A stretch of 64,000 nucleotides of DNA from Kitasatospora sp. A2-31 (GTDB lineage Bacteria > Actinomycetota > Actinomycetes > Streptomycetales > Streptomycetaceae): contig NZ_JAKNTA010000005.1 in assembly GCF_022288725.1 (NCBI RefSeq), positions 646,457-710,456 of the forward strand, written 5' to 3'. The translations under genes were made by a program, and so were the position numbers. A model generated the notes under the pieces. That model was given only the letters and a program-made list of their open reading frames with translations. It was not told the origin of the DNA and did not search any database. This document shows, piece by piece, positions 1 through 11,327 of this stretch. Position 1 is the first letter of the stretch, and the number at the start of each line of letters is the position of its first letter.

Positions 1-873
1 TCCTGGTACTTCGACACCGACCCGAACGGCGACGGCACCCCCGACTTCGCGATCAACAAGGGCGTCCGGGTCTCCTTCGTCGACCACACCGACCGGCTCG
101 CGCCCCGGTACCGGCACGTCCTGCTGGTCGAACCGGTGAAGACCTCCGCAGGCGCCTACTCCTACGCCCCGGTGCAGCGGCACGCGGGCGGCATCCTCTG
201 GTACGGCAACCTGCTCTACATGGTGGACACCACCAAGGGCCTGCGGGTGTTCGACCTCGACACGCTCTTCGAGGTGGCGACCGGCAAGTCCGACGTCTGC
301 GGGCTGGACGCCGACGGCAGGTACTACGCCCACGACTACCGCTACGTGCTGCCGCAGAGCGCCGCGTACGACAACACCGGCACGCTGCTGCGGTTCTCCT
401 GCCTCGGGCTCGACCGGGCCGGCACGCCGGACAGCCTGACCGTCGGCGAGTACGCGGCGGACCTCGCCGACCCGGTGGTGGACTACGCGGGCACCGGCTG
501 GAACGGCAACGGGACGAAGATCGGCACGCCCAAGGTGGTGCGCTGGAACCTGGACCACACGGACCGCCGGCTCGGCTCGACCACCGCCTCGGAGGCGCTC
601 ACGGTCAAGCAGGGCAAGATCCAGGGCGTCGTCTCGCAGCAGTCGAAGCACTACCTCTCCACCAGCAACGGCTCTGCCAACGGCAGCCTGCGCACCGTGA
701 CGTCCGGATCGGACACGCCGTCCACCGTCGCCAGGCTGGCGGTGGGCAGCGAGGACCTGAGCTTCCACAGCGCGGCCACCACCGACTGGGCCTATCCCGA
801 GTCGGTGATCTGGAACCTCAGCGAGTACGCCGGGGCCAGGTACGTCTACGCGGTGCGGGCCGACGGCTCCTGA
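1..873 (+). CDS. Hypothetical protein, probably secreted (5' end outside window)
   Basis: The frame is open from base 1 to the TGA at 871-873, giving the last 290 residues; the start lies upstream. I do not recognise the family. An Asp/Gly-rich stretch near the beginning (DTDPNGDGTPDF) looks like a calcium-binding loop. A later stretch (LLYMVDTTKGLRVFDL) resembles a beta-propeller blade. The protein is rich in Tyr, Trp, Asn and Gly and has no visible membrane segment, which fits an exported Streptomyces protein. That location is inference, because the signal peptide region is not visible. The next gene starts about 180 bases later on the same strand, so co-transcription is not obvious. Confidence 0.75.
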   Translation, partial: SWYFDTDPNGDGTPDFAINKGVRVSFVDHTDRLAPRYRHVLLVEPVKTSAGAYSYAPVQRHAGGILWYGNLLYMVDTTKGLRVFDLDTLFEVATGKSDVCGLDADGRYYAHDYRYVLPQSAAYDNTGTLLRFSCLGLDRAGTPDSLTVGEYAADLADPVVDYAGTGWNGNGTKIGTPKVVRWNLDHTDRRLGSTTASEALTVKQGKIQGVVSQQSKHYLSTSNGSANGSLRTVTSGSDTPSTVARLAVGSEDLSFHSAATTDWAYPESVIWNLSEYAGARYVYAVRADGS

Positions 874-1051
874 CCGGCGGCCCGGCGCGCCCCTCGACCG
901 CTCTGCACCCGCACCAGCACCCGCACCAGCACCCGCCCCCGCAGGCTCCGCCGTGTTCGCCCGACCCGACCGGAGTGGGCACAGGATGTCGGGTGCGGCA
1001 GGGTGGGCCCTTCCTACGGTGGTGGTCAGCAAGAGGAAGGACGAGGTCGGG

Positions 1052-1921
1052 ATGCTGGAGCAGCTCAACCGGGCGATCGCCCACATCGAGGAGCACCTGG
1101 ACGAGCCGCTCGACGCCGCCGAGCTGGCGCGGATCGCGGTGACGTCGGAGTACCACTTCCGGCGGCTGTTCTCGGCGCTGGCCGGGATGCCGCTGTCGGA
1201 GTACGTGCGACGCCGGCGGCTCACCGTCGCCGGGGCCGAGGTGCTGGCCGGTGAGCGGACGCTGCTGGAGGTGGCGGTCCGCTACGGCTACACCTCGGGC
1301 GAGGCGTTCGCCCGCGCGTTCCGGGCGATGCACGGCGTCGGGCCCGGCGAGGCCAGGCGCGGTGGCCTGGCGCTGCGCTCCCAGCCCCGGATCTCCTTCC
1401 GACTCGTCGTCGAAGGGAGTAGCAGCATGGAGTACCGGATCGTCGAGAAGCCGGCGTTCAAGGTGGTCGGCCGGAGGGCGCGGGTGCCCCTGGTCCACGA
1501 GGGGGTGAACCCGGCGATCGCCGCGTTCATCCGCGAGATCGGCCAGGAGGGCATCGCGCGCATCGCCGCGCTCTCCGACCAGGAGCCGGAGGGCGTGGTC
1601 TCGGTCACCGAGTTCTTCTCGGACAACCGCGAGGAGGGCGTCGAACTCGACTACTACCACGCGGTGGTGGCGGGCGCGGACACCGTCGTGCCGGACGGGC
1701 TGGACGTGCGGGAGGTGCCGGCCGGCACCTGGGCCGTCTTCGTCAACCGGGGGCCGTTCCCGAAGGCGCTCCAGGAGATGTGGCGGGACGTCTACACGCT
1801 CTGGTTCCCGTCGAACCCGTACGAGACCAAGCTCGGTCCGGAGATCCTGCGGACGAGGTTCCTGTCCGACGAGGAGGCGGAGGCCGAACTCTGGATCCCC
1901 GTGGACCGGGCGCTGCGGTGA
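1052..1921 (+). CDS. AraC-family regulator with C-terminal GyrI-like effector domain
   Basis: 289 residues. The first ~100 form the double helix-turn-helix of the AraC family, including the second-helix signature around VAVRYGYTSGEAFARAF. From about residue 128 (MEYRIVEKP) a GyrI-like/bacterial-transcription-activator effector-binding domain runs to the end; such domains usually bind small hydrophobic or cationic ligands. I chose ATG 1052 because it follows AGGAAGG/GAGG-type Shine-Dalgarno sequence at about 1032-1046 and begins exactly at the HTH fold (MLEQLNRAI). An in-frame start at 953 would add 33 non-conserved residues. It lies upstream of an oxidoreductase/VOC pair in the same direction and may control it; that link is inferred from position only. 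Confidence 0.88.
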   Translation: MLEQLNRAIAHIEEHLDEPLDAAELARIAVTSEYHFRRLFSALAGMPLSEYVRRRRLTVAGAEVLAGERTLLEVAVRYGYTSGEAFARAFRAMHGVGPGEARRGGLALRSQPRISFRLVVEGSSSMEYRIVEKPAFKVVGRRARVPLVHEGVNPAIAAFIREIGQEGIARIAALSDQEPEGVVSVTEFFSDNREEGVELDYYHAVVAGADTVVPDGLDVREVPAGTWAVFVNRGPFPKALQEMWRDVYTLWFPSNPYETKLGPEILRTRFLSDEEAEAELWIPVDRALR

Positions 1922-2051
1922 ACCGCTGAGTCGGTCCGCCCTTCCGCCCGTCCATCCCTCCGCCCGTTCAGCGCATCACCGGCAGGCCCGGGCCGCGGCC
2001 GGGCCGCATGCTGGGCCGGGGGAGTGCGGCGGAACGAGGAGTGGATCGAGG

Positions 2052-2960
2052 ATGGCCAAGGCGTTCGGGTTCGTCGACTACGGCGGGCCGGAGACTCAGG
2101 AGTTCCTGGACCGGCCGGTGCTGGAGCCGGGCCCGGGCCGACTGGGGATCTCGGTGCGGGCCGCCGGAGTGAACCCGGTGGACTGGAAGATCCGCCGCGG
2201 GCTGCTGGGCCGCAACCGCGAGCTCCCGGCGGTCTTCGGGCAGGAGGCCGCGGGCGTGGTCGAGCGGATCGGGCCCGGCGTCACCGGCTTCACCCCGGGA
2301 GACGAGGTGTTCGGGGTGGCCGCGACCGGTGCCTTCGCCGAGCAGACCCTGCTGCGCGCCGACCTGAGCGCGGTCAAACCCCGCGGGATCGGCTTCGCCG
2401 AGGCGGCGACGCTACCGGTGGCGGCCGCCACGGCCGACGACGGCGTCCGGGACGTCGGCGTCGGCTCCGGCGGGACGCTGCTGATCCTCGGCGTCGCCGG
2501 CGGTGTGGGCAGCGCGGCCGCGCAGATCGCCCGCAGCCGGGGCATCCGGGTCCTCGGCACGGCGAGTGACGCCAACCGCGCCCACGTGGAATCCCTGGGC
2601 GCCGTACAGGTGCGCTACGGCGACGGCGTGGCCGAGCGGATCCGGGCGGCCGCGCCGGACGGTGTGGACGGCATCCTCGACCTGGTCGGCGGGGAAGCCC
2701 TGCGGGCCGCCGCCGCGACGCTGGCCGACCGGTCGAAGCTGGTCTCCACCGCGGACCCGGACACCGCCGCCGAGCTCGGCGGCCGCTACGTCACCCGGTC
2801 CACCACCCCGGCCACGCTCGCCGCACTGGCCGATCTGGTGGCGGCGGGCGAGCTGGACCCGCACATCACCGGCCGGTACCCGCTCGCCCACGCCGCCGAG
2901 GCGATGGCGCTGGTCGAGTCGGGGCACGCGCGCGGCAAACTGATCCTCGAAATCGGCTGA
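2052..2960 (+). CDS. NADP-dependent quinone-type oxidoreductase (MDR family, zinc-independent)
   Basis: 302 residues. This is a GroES-like N-terminal domain (AAGVNPVDWKIRRG, then the GxExAG-type turn GQEAAGVVERIGPGV) followed by a Rossmann domain with the nucleotide-binding glycine motif GVAGGVGSAAAQIA near residue 140. No structural or catalytic zinc cysteines are visible, so it belongs with the quinone reductase/zeta-crystallin-like MDR enzymes that reduce quinones or enones with NADPH. Start ATG 2052 follows GAACGAGGAG/ATCGAGG. The stop is 15 bases before the VOC gene, so the two are probably co-transcribed. Substrate unknown. Confidence 0.88.
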   Translation: MAKAFGFVDYGGPETQEFLDRPVLEPGPGRLGISVRAAGVNPVDWKIRRGLLGRNRELPAVFGQEAAGVVERIGPGVTGFTPGDEVFGVAATGAFAEQTLLRADLSAVKPRGIGFAEAATLPVAAATADDGVRDVGVGSGGTLLILGVAGGVGSAAAQIARSRGIRVLGTASDANRAHVESLGAVQVRYGDGVAERIRAAAPDGVDGILDLVGGEALRAAAATLADRSKLVSTADPDTAAELGGRYVTRSTTPATLAALADLVAAGELDPHITGRYPLAHAAEAMALVESGHARGKLILEIG

Positions 2961-2975
2961 GAGCAGAGCGACGAG

Positions 2976-3740
2976 ATGAAGCAGAACAGCGTGACCGTCG
3001 GCGGGCCGTGCTGGGTCGAGCACGGCAGCGCCGACCCGATCGCCGCCCAGCGGTTCTACGGCGAGATCCTCGGCTGGCAGGCCGAGCCCGACGAGCGGCC
3101 CGAGGCCGGCGGCTACACCTTCATGAAGCTGGACGGCAAGGTCGCCGCCGCCATCACCCCGCTCTACGGGGAGGGGCAGCCGACGGCCTGGACGGTCTCC
3201 TTCGCCGTCGACGACGCGGACGCCACCGCGGCCCGGATCACCGAGGCCGGCGGCAGCCTCATCGTCCCGCCGATGGAGGCGCTGGACTTCGGCCGGTTCG
3301 TGATCGCCGCCGACCCGTCCGGTGCGGTGTTCGCACTCTGGCAGCCGCGCGCGCTGCTGGGCGCCGAGGTGCTCAACGAGCCCGGCGCGCTCGGCTGGGT
3401 GGAACTGCTCACCCGCGACCCGGACGGTGCCCGCGCCTTCTACCCGGCGGTGTTCGGCTGGTCGGTGAACCCGTCCGAGCAGTACACCCAGTGGGGCCTG
3501 TCCGGTGAGGACTTCGGCGGCATGCTCACCATGGACGACCGCTTCCCGCCGCAGGTGCCGGCGCACTGGCTGCCGTACTTCGCGGTCGCCGACGCCGACG
3601 TGGCGACGTTCCGCGCGGGGAACCTCGGTGGCGACGTGCTGATGCCGCCGGTGTCGATGGCGAACGACCGGCGGATCGCCGTCCTGCGCGACCCGATGGG
3701 CGCGGCCTTCGGCATCTACGCGGCCGGGCCCGAGGGCTGA
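2976..3740 (+). CDS. Two-domain VOC (glyoxalase/bleomycin-resistance fold) protein
   Basis: 254 residues made of two successive VOC modules, about residues 10-125 and 135-252. Each begins with the typical [V/I]EL/VEHGSxDPxxAxxFYxxxxGW pattern (first AQRFYGEILGW, second ARAFYPAVFGW) and ends in a DPxGAxFxLW-like strand. Proteins of this arrangement in Streptomyces are usually annotated as hydroxylases or glyoxalase-like proteins; the substrate cannot be read from sequence. It follows the MDR gene by 15 bases. Its last 25 bases overlap the 3' end of the convergent lnt gene. Confidence 0.88.
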   Translation: MKQNSVTVGGPCWVEHGSADPIAAQRFYGEILGWQAEPDERPEAGGYTFMKLDGKVAAAITPLYGEGQPTAWTVSFAVDDADATAARITEAGGSLIVPPMEALDFGRFVIAADPSGAVFALWQPRALLGAEVLNEPGALGWVELLTRDPDGARAFYPAVFGWSVNPSEQYTQWGLSGEDFGGMLTMDDRFPPQVPAHWLPYFAVADADVATFRAGNLGGDVLMPPVSMANDRRIAVLRDPMGAAFGIYAAGPEG

Positions 3741-5347
3741 CCCGCCTCCGTCCCCTCCTCCGTTCCCGCCTCCGCCCCCGTCCCCGCCGCCGGGCGGCGG
3801 AGCCGGGCCGCCCTGCCGGCCACCGCCGCCACGGCGGTGACCAGCAGCGCCGCCGCCGGCACCACGTCGCCCACCCGGTCGTACCAGGTCGCCGTGGTGG
3901 CGGCGGTGAGCGGCAGCCGGACCGTCAGTGTGCCGGTGCCGCCGGTGCCGAGCCGCGCCAGCTCGCGCCCCTGCGCGTCGAAGGCGGCCGAGACGCCGGT
4001 GAGCGAGGCCTGGACGGCCGGGCGGCCGGTCTCGGCGGCGCGGATCGCGGCCAGCGAGACGTGCTGCTCGGGGGCCCAGGTGCGCTGGAAGGTCGAGGTC
4101 GAGGACTGGTAGACCAGCACCCGGGCCCCGTCGTTCGCGGCCGCCCTGGCCATGTCGGGGAAGGCCGACTCGAAGCAGACCAGCGCCCCGACCGGCAGCG
4201 GCGCACCCGTGCGGTCGGTCGACGGCAGCAGGTGGAACGCCGTGCCCGGCGCCCGGTTCTCCCCGGCCGCCCGGCTCACGCCGGCGATCCAGCCGAGCGC
4301 CGGGCGCAGCGGGATGTACTCGCCGAACGGCACCAGCCGGATCTTGCGGTAGCGGTCGACGATCCCGTCCGGCGAGATCAGCACCGCGTCCTTGGAGATC
4401 CGCCCGTCCGCCTTGCGCGCGTCCTCGCCGGCCAGCACCTCGGCGCCGGTCAGCGCGGAGAGCCGGCGCAGCCGGGCCAGGGCGGCCGGGTCGCGGTCCA
4501 GGTCGGCGGTGGTGCTGGACTCGCCCCAGACGACCAGGTCGACCGGCCGCCCGCCCAGCGTGGCGGTGGCCGCGGCGCTCGCCTCGAACCGGGCCTGCGG
4601 ATCCTCGACGATGCCCGGCTGCACCAGCGCCACGGTCGCCTCCCCGGCGCGGGCGGGCGCGGCCCGGAGCGCGAACAGCGCCGGGCCGGCCGCCAGCACC
4701 ACCACGGTCGCCAGCGCGGCGAGGGCGCGCGGCTGCCACCGGACGGCGGTGAGCGCGATCAGCACGCCGGTGTTGACGGCCACCACGGCGGCGCTGACCA
4801 GCCAGATCCCGCCGGCCGAGGCCAGCGCGAGGACGGCCGGGTGCTGCCACTGGGTGGCGCCGAGGAGCGCCCACGGCCCGCCGAGGGCGTGCCAGGAGCG
4901 CGCGTACTCGGTGGCCAGCCAGACCGCCGGGAGGACGGCCAGGGCGAGCAGCGCGCGGCGTGCGGTCAGCGGTGGGTGCAGCAGCCGGTGGGCGGCGTAG
5001 CCGAACCCGGCCTGGAGGACGCCGAAGACGACGGCGAGCAGCGGCAGGGCCGGCCCGACGGACGGGAGCAGCCAGTACATCCCGGTCAGGATGAACCCGG
5101 CGCCGAACCACCAGCCGCGCACCGCCGCCTCCCGGGCCCCGGGCGCCCGCTGCATCAGCAGCAGGCCGGGGACGAGTGCGACCCAGGCGAGCCAGGCCTG
5201 CCTGGGGGCCGGGAAGGCGAGCACCGGCAGGGCCCCGGCGGCCAGCGCCGCCGCCCGGGCCCGGTAGCGGTGGGCGCGGGCGTCGCGGTCCGGTGCGGCG
5301 GGCACTGCGCCGTGGACGGGCCGGGCGGGGGCGAGGCGGCGGGACAT
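3716..5347 (-). CDS. lnt: Apolipoprotein N-acyltransferase
   Basis: 543 residues. The N-terminal ~210 are strongly hydrophobic with several transmembrane helices. A nitrilase-like (CN_hydrolase) domain follows at about 215-480, and a last membrane helix near 500. The catalytic triad expected for Lnt is visible: Glu in VVWGESS, Lys in YRKIRLVPFGEYIP, and Cys in ALVCFESAFP. The enzyme N-acylates the lipid-modified N-terminal cysteine of lipoproteins in the membrane. The start follows a -10-like GACAAT very closely (ACAATACGGGGCATG), so the mRNA may be nearly leaderless. Same orientation as cobN but separated by a hairpin and 187 bases. The 3' end overlaps the VOC gene by 25 bases. Confidence 0.93.
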   Translation of the reverse strand: MSRRLAPARPVHGAVPAAPDRDARAHRYRARAAALAAGALPVLAFPAPRQAWLAWVALVPGLLLMQRAPGAREAAVRGWWFGAGFILTGMYWLLPSVGPALPLLAVVFGVLQAGFGYAAHRLLHPPLTARRALLALAVLPAVWLATEYARSWHALGGPWALLGATQWQHPAVLALASAGGIWLVSAAVVAVNTGVLIALTAVRWQPRALAALATVVVLAAGPALFALRAAPARAGEATVALVQPGIVEDPQARFEASAAATATLGGRPVDLVVWGESSTTADLDRDPAALARLRRLSALTGAEVLAGEDARKADGRISKDAVLISPDGIVDRYRKIRLVPFGEYIPLRPALGWIAGVSRAAGENRAPGTAFHLLPSTDRTGAPLPVGALVCFESAFPDMARAAANDGARVLVYQSSTSTFQRTWAPEQHVSLAAIRAAETGRPAVQASLTGVSAAFDAQGRELARLGTGGTGTLTVRLPLTAATTATWYDRVGDVVPAAALLVTAVAAVAGRAARLRRPAAGTGAEAGTEEGTEAGQPSGPAA

Positions 5348-5383
5348 GCCCCGTATTGTCCGCTCGGCAGAGGGGTGCCACCA

Positions 5384-5417
5384 GCATTTCCGTCACCCGA
5401 ACGGGTGACGGGAATGC
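5384..5417 (-). terminator. Hairpin between cobN and lnt
   Basis: Arms of 14 bases (GCATTTCCGTCACC and GGTGACGGGAATGC) pair with one mismatch around a short loop. It lies downstream of cobN and just upstream of lnt, so it probably ends cobN transcription and insulates lnt. There is no clear T-run. Confidence 0.55.
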
Positions 5418-5437
5418 GGACGGCCCGAGGAGTGGAT

Positions 5438-5501
5438 GCCGCCGACGTGCTCCCGGCGGGGCGGTCGGGGCCGCCGACGTGCCTCCGGCGGGGCGGTCGG
5501 G
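5438..5501. repeat. Two tandem 32-bp GC-rich repeats
   Basis: Positions 5438-5469 and 5470-5501 are near-identical (two mismatches). A partial third copy of 7 bases follows. They lie in the 187-base gap between lnt and cobN. No coding role seen. Confidence 0.75.
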
Positions 5502-5534
5502 GCCGCCGTCCGCCCCGCCCGGAGCACGCCTGGC

Positions 5535-9145
<3,611 letters not shown>

Positions 9146-9149
<4 letters not shown>

Positions 9150-9211
9150 GCGAAGGCCCTCCCGGCCTTGTCGGTGGACAGGACCGCGAGTGCGGGCATG
9201 CGGCGGCGCAT
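9146..9211 (-). CDS. Possible 21-codon leader ORF coupled to cobN
   Basis: An ATG at 9211, preceded by a good Shine-Dalgarno (GAGGAAGG, about 9 bases upstream), opens a 21-residue frame (starts MRRRMPALAVLS). Its TGA overlaps the cobN ATG as ATGA. It lies between the cobalamin riboswitch and cobN. If translated, it would couple cobN translation to that of the leader, so the riboswitch could act by hiding the leader RBS. It has no recognisable domain and may have no function beyond coupling. Codon evidence is too short to be decisive. Confidence 0.4.
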
Positions 9212-9224
9212 GGCTTCAAGCCTT

Positions 9225-9398
9225 CCTCGGGGTCCGCGCCCCGGGCCGGTGGAGGACGGCAGGAGTTCCTGGCTCCCGCGGCTGCCCGGGAGTCCGGTGA
9301 ACCGCGGTCACAGTGGCGGGACCGCACCGGGCTTGCACCGGTTTCCTCCCCTGCGCCGTCGCTGGCGTGCGGGCGGCCCGCGCGGGGCGCCCGGCAGC
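9225..9398 (-). promoter_or_regulatory. Cobalamin (B12) riboswitch upstream of cobN
   Basis: Read on the minus strand, this region has the conserved blocks of cobalamin riboswitches in order: a GGGAGGAAACCGGTG-like block, GGTGCAAGCCCGG at about 9339-9327, GCCACTG at 9317-9311, and the B12 box AGCCAGGAACTCCTGCC at 9274-9258. A TACGAT -10-like hexamer lies at 9404-9399, just upstream. The element ends about 15 bases before the leader ORF. Expected role: adenosylcobalamin binding lowers cobN expression. The exact ends are estimates. Confidence 0.9.
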
Positions 9399-9480
9399 AT
9401 CGTACGGGGTGCGGCTGAGCTGGGGGAGTGCGACCGGGAGTGTGACCGGGAGTACGGAGGCAACCGATCGGATCATCTGT

Positions 9481-10704
9481 ATGCTCGCGGCCATGCCACC
9501 GACTCCCGACGCCACGATGCCGGGCGCCGGCGCGCCCGACCGGGGCCGCGCGGACGCCTGTCCGGGGGCGCTTCGTCTGCACACCGCCGACGACGGCGCC
9601 CTGGCGCGGGTGCGGCTGCCCGGCGGTCTGCTGACGGAGCGTCAGGCGCTCGCGCTGGCCGAGGTCGCGACGGCGCTGGGCGACGGCGGCCTGGAGGTCA
9701 CCTCGCGCGGCAACGTCCAGCTGCGCGGCCTCGCCGCCGGCTGCGGCGCCGAACTCGGCGCCCGGCTGCGGGCCGTCGGACTGCTGCCCTCCGACACCCA
9801 CGAGCGGGTGCGCAACATCGTCGCCTCCCCCGGTCCCGGCGCCGGCCACGCCGACGTGCGGGCCTGGGCGCGCGAACTGGACGCCAAGCTCTGTGCGAGC
9901 CCGTGGGCGACCGGACTGTCCGGCAAGTTCCTGTTCGTCCTGGACGACGGGCGCGGGGACGTGGCCGCACTGAACGCCGATGTGACGTTGATCGCAGGCC
10001 CGGCCGGCACCGCCCTGCTGCGCCTCGGGAGTGCGGCCACCGCGCGCCCGGTGCCGGCCGGCCGGGCGGTGGACGCGGCGCTGGCGGCCGCCCGGGAGTT
10101 CCTGGACGCGCTGCGCGCCGCCGGCCGTACGGCCTGGCACCTGCGGGAGGTCCCCGAGCTGCTGGCGCCGGGCGCGGTCGAGCTGCCGGCCTTCGCCGCG
10201 GCGCCCCCGGCGCTCGGCGCACTGCCCGGCGGCCTGGCGGTCGGCCTGCGCTTCGGCCGCTGCGGCGCCGCCGCGTGGCGGGCGCTGGTCGACGCGGCCG
10301 AGGGCGAGCTGAGGCTCACCCCGTGGCGGGCGGTGGTGCTGCCCGGCGCGCCAGCCGAGCGGCTGGCCGGCCTCGGCGCGGCCGGCTTCCGGACCGCGAC
10401 CGGCACGGGCTGGGACGGCGCGAGCGCCTGCACCGGCCTGCCGGGCTGCGCGAAGTCCCTGGCCGACGTCCGGGCCGACGCGGCCCTGGCGCTGGCGGCG
10501 GCCCCGGCCGCCGGCCTGCCGGTGCACTGGTCGGGGTGCGAGCGGCGCTGCGGCCACCCGGCCGGGCAGTGGGTCGACGTGCTCGCCACCGGGCAGGGGT
10601 ACCGCGTGACGGTGGCGGGCGCGCCGCAGGGGCGCGGCACCGTGGATGTGACGAACGAGGAGATGGCCGAGGCGGTCGCCGAGGCCCGGAGGACCACGAA
10701 GTGA
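9481..10704 (+). CDS. cobG: Precorrin-3B synthase (CobG)
   Basis: 407 residues from ATG 9481; a second ATG at 9493 is an alternative start. It is a sulfite/nitrite-reductase-fold enzyme that hydroxylates precorrin-3A at C20 with molecular oxygen and forms the gamma-lactone. The first ferredoxin-like half includes LEVTSRGNVQLRG. The siroheme/[4Fe-4S] ligand pattern near the C-terminus is ACTGLPGCAKS and then GCERRCGHP, giving four cysteines. Its presence marks the oxygen-dependent route. The Shine-Dalgarno is weak (GGAGG about 20 bases upstream). The stop overlaps the cobH start as GTGA. It diverges from cobN across the riboswitch region. Confidence 0.92.
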   Translation: MLAAMPPTPDATMPGAGAPDRGRADACPGALRLHTADDGALARVRLPGGLLTERQALALAEVATALGDGGLEVTSRGNVQLRGLAAGCGAELGARLRAVGLLPSDTHERVRNIVASPGPGAGHADVRAWARELDAKLCASPWATGLSGKFLFVLDDGRGDVAALNADVTLIAGPAGTALLRLGSAATARPVPAGRAVDAALAAAREFLDALRAAGRTAWHLREVPELLAPGAVELPAFAAAPPALGALPGGLAVGLRFGRCGAAAWRALVDAAEGELRLTPWRAVVLPGAPAERLAGLGAAGFRTATGTGWDGASACTGLPGCAKSLADVRADAALALAAAPAAGLPVHWSGCERRCGHPAGQWVDVLATGQGYRVTVAGAPQGRGTVDVTNEEMAEAVAEARRTTK

Positions 10705-11327
10705 TCGAGTACGAGAAGGACGGCGCGTCCATCTACCGCCAGTCCTTTGCCACCATCCGGGCCGAGGCCGAGCTGGCCGCCCTGCCCGCGGACGTCGCCC
10801 AGGTCGCAGTGCGGATGATCCACGCCTGCGGCATGACCGACCTGGTCGAGGACCTGGTGTACTCGCCGGGCGTGGTCGCCTCGGCCCGCGCCGCGCTGCA
10901 CGCCGGAGCGCCCATCCTCTGCGACGTCAACATGGTCGCCAGCGGCGTCACCCGCAAGCGGCTGCCCGCCGACAACGAGGTCATCTGCACCCTCACCGAC
11001 CCGTCGGTGCCCGAGCTGGCGCGCAGGATGGGCAACACCCGCAGCGCCGCCGCCATGGAGCTGTGGCTGCCCCGGCTGGAGGGCGCGGTCGTCGCCGTCG
11101 GCAACGCGCCGACCTCGCTGTTCCGGCTGCTGGAGCTGATCGAGGCGGGCGCGCCGCGCCCGGCCGCGGTGATCGGCGTCCCGGTCGGCTTCATCGGCGC
11201 GGCCGAGTCCAAGGAGGCCCTGGCGAAGCACCCGTCCGGCCTGGAGCACCTGGTGGTGCGCGGCCGGCGCGGCGGCAGCGCGATCGCCGCCGCCGCCGTC
11301 AACGCGATTGCGAGCGAGGAAGAGTGA
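10701..11327 (+). CDS. cobH: Precorrin-8X methylmutase (CobH/CbiC)
   Basis: 208 residues, the usual length. The enzyme moves the C11 methyl group of precorrin-8X to C12, giving hydrogenobyrinate. Family stretches include the N-terminal IYRQSFATIRAEA, the catalytic-His region RMIHACGMTDL, and the C-terminal VIGVPVGFIGAAESKEAL. GTG 10701 overlaps the cobG stop (GTGA) and is preceded by GGAGG. Its own stop overlaps the next gene in the same manner. So cobG-cobH-cobIJ form a translationally coupled operon. Confidence 0.95.
   Translation: MIEYEKDGASIYRQSFATIRAEAELAALPADVAQVAVRMIHACGMTDLVEDLVYSPGVVASARAALHAGAPILCDVNMVASGVTRKRLPADNEVICTLTDPSVPELARRMGNTRSAAAMELWLPRLEGAVVAVGNAPTSLFRLLELIEAGAPRPAAVIGVPVGFIGAAESKEALAKHPSGLEHLVVRGRRGGSAIAAAAVNAIASEEE

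Noticed and set aside
818..1660. A 280-codon antisense frame over the AraC gene
   Set aside because: It has no motif, is Arg/Leu/Asp/Gly-rich, and is antisense to a clear AraC regulator.
2412..5396. A 994-codon open frame on the minus strand
   Set aside because: It is a shadow of lnt, the VOC gene and the MDR gene in another frame; composition is low-complexity Arg/Pro.
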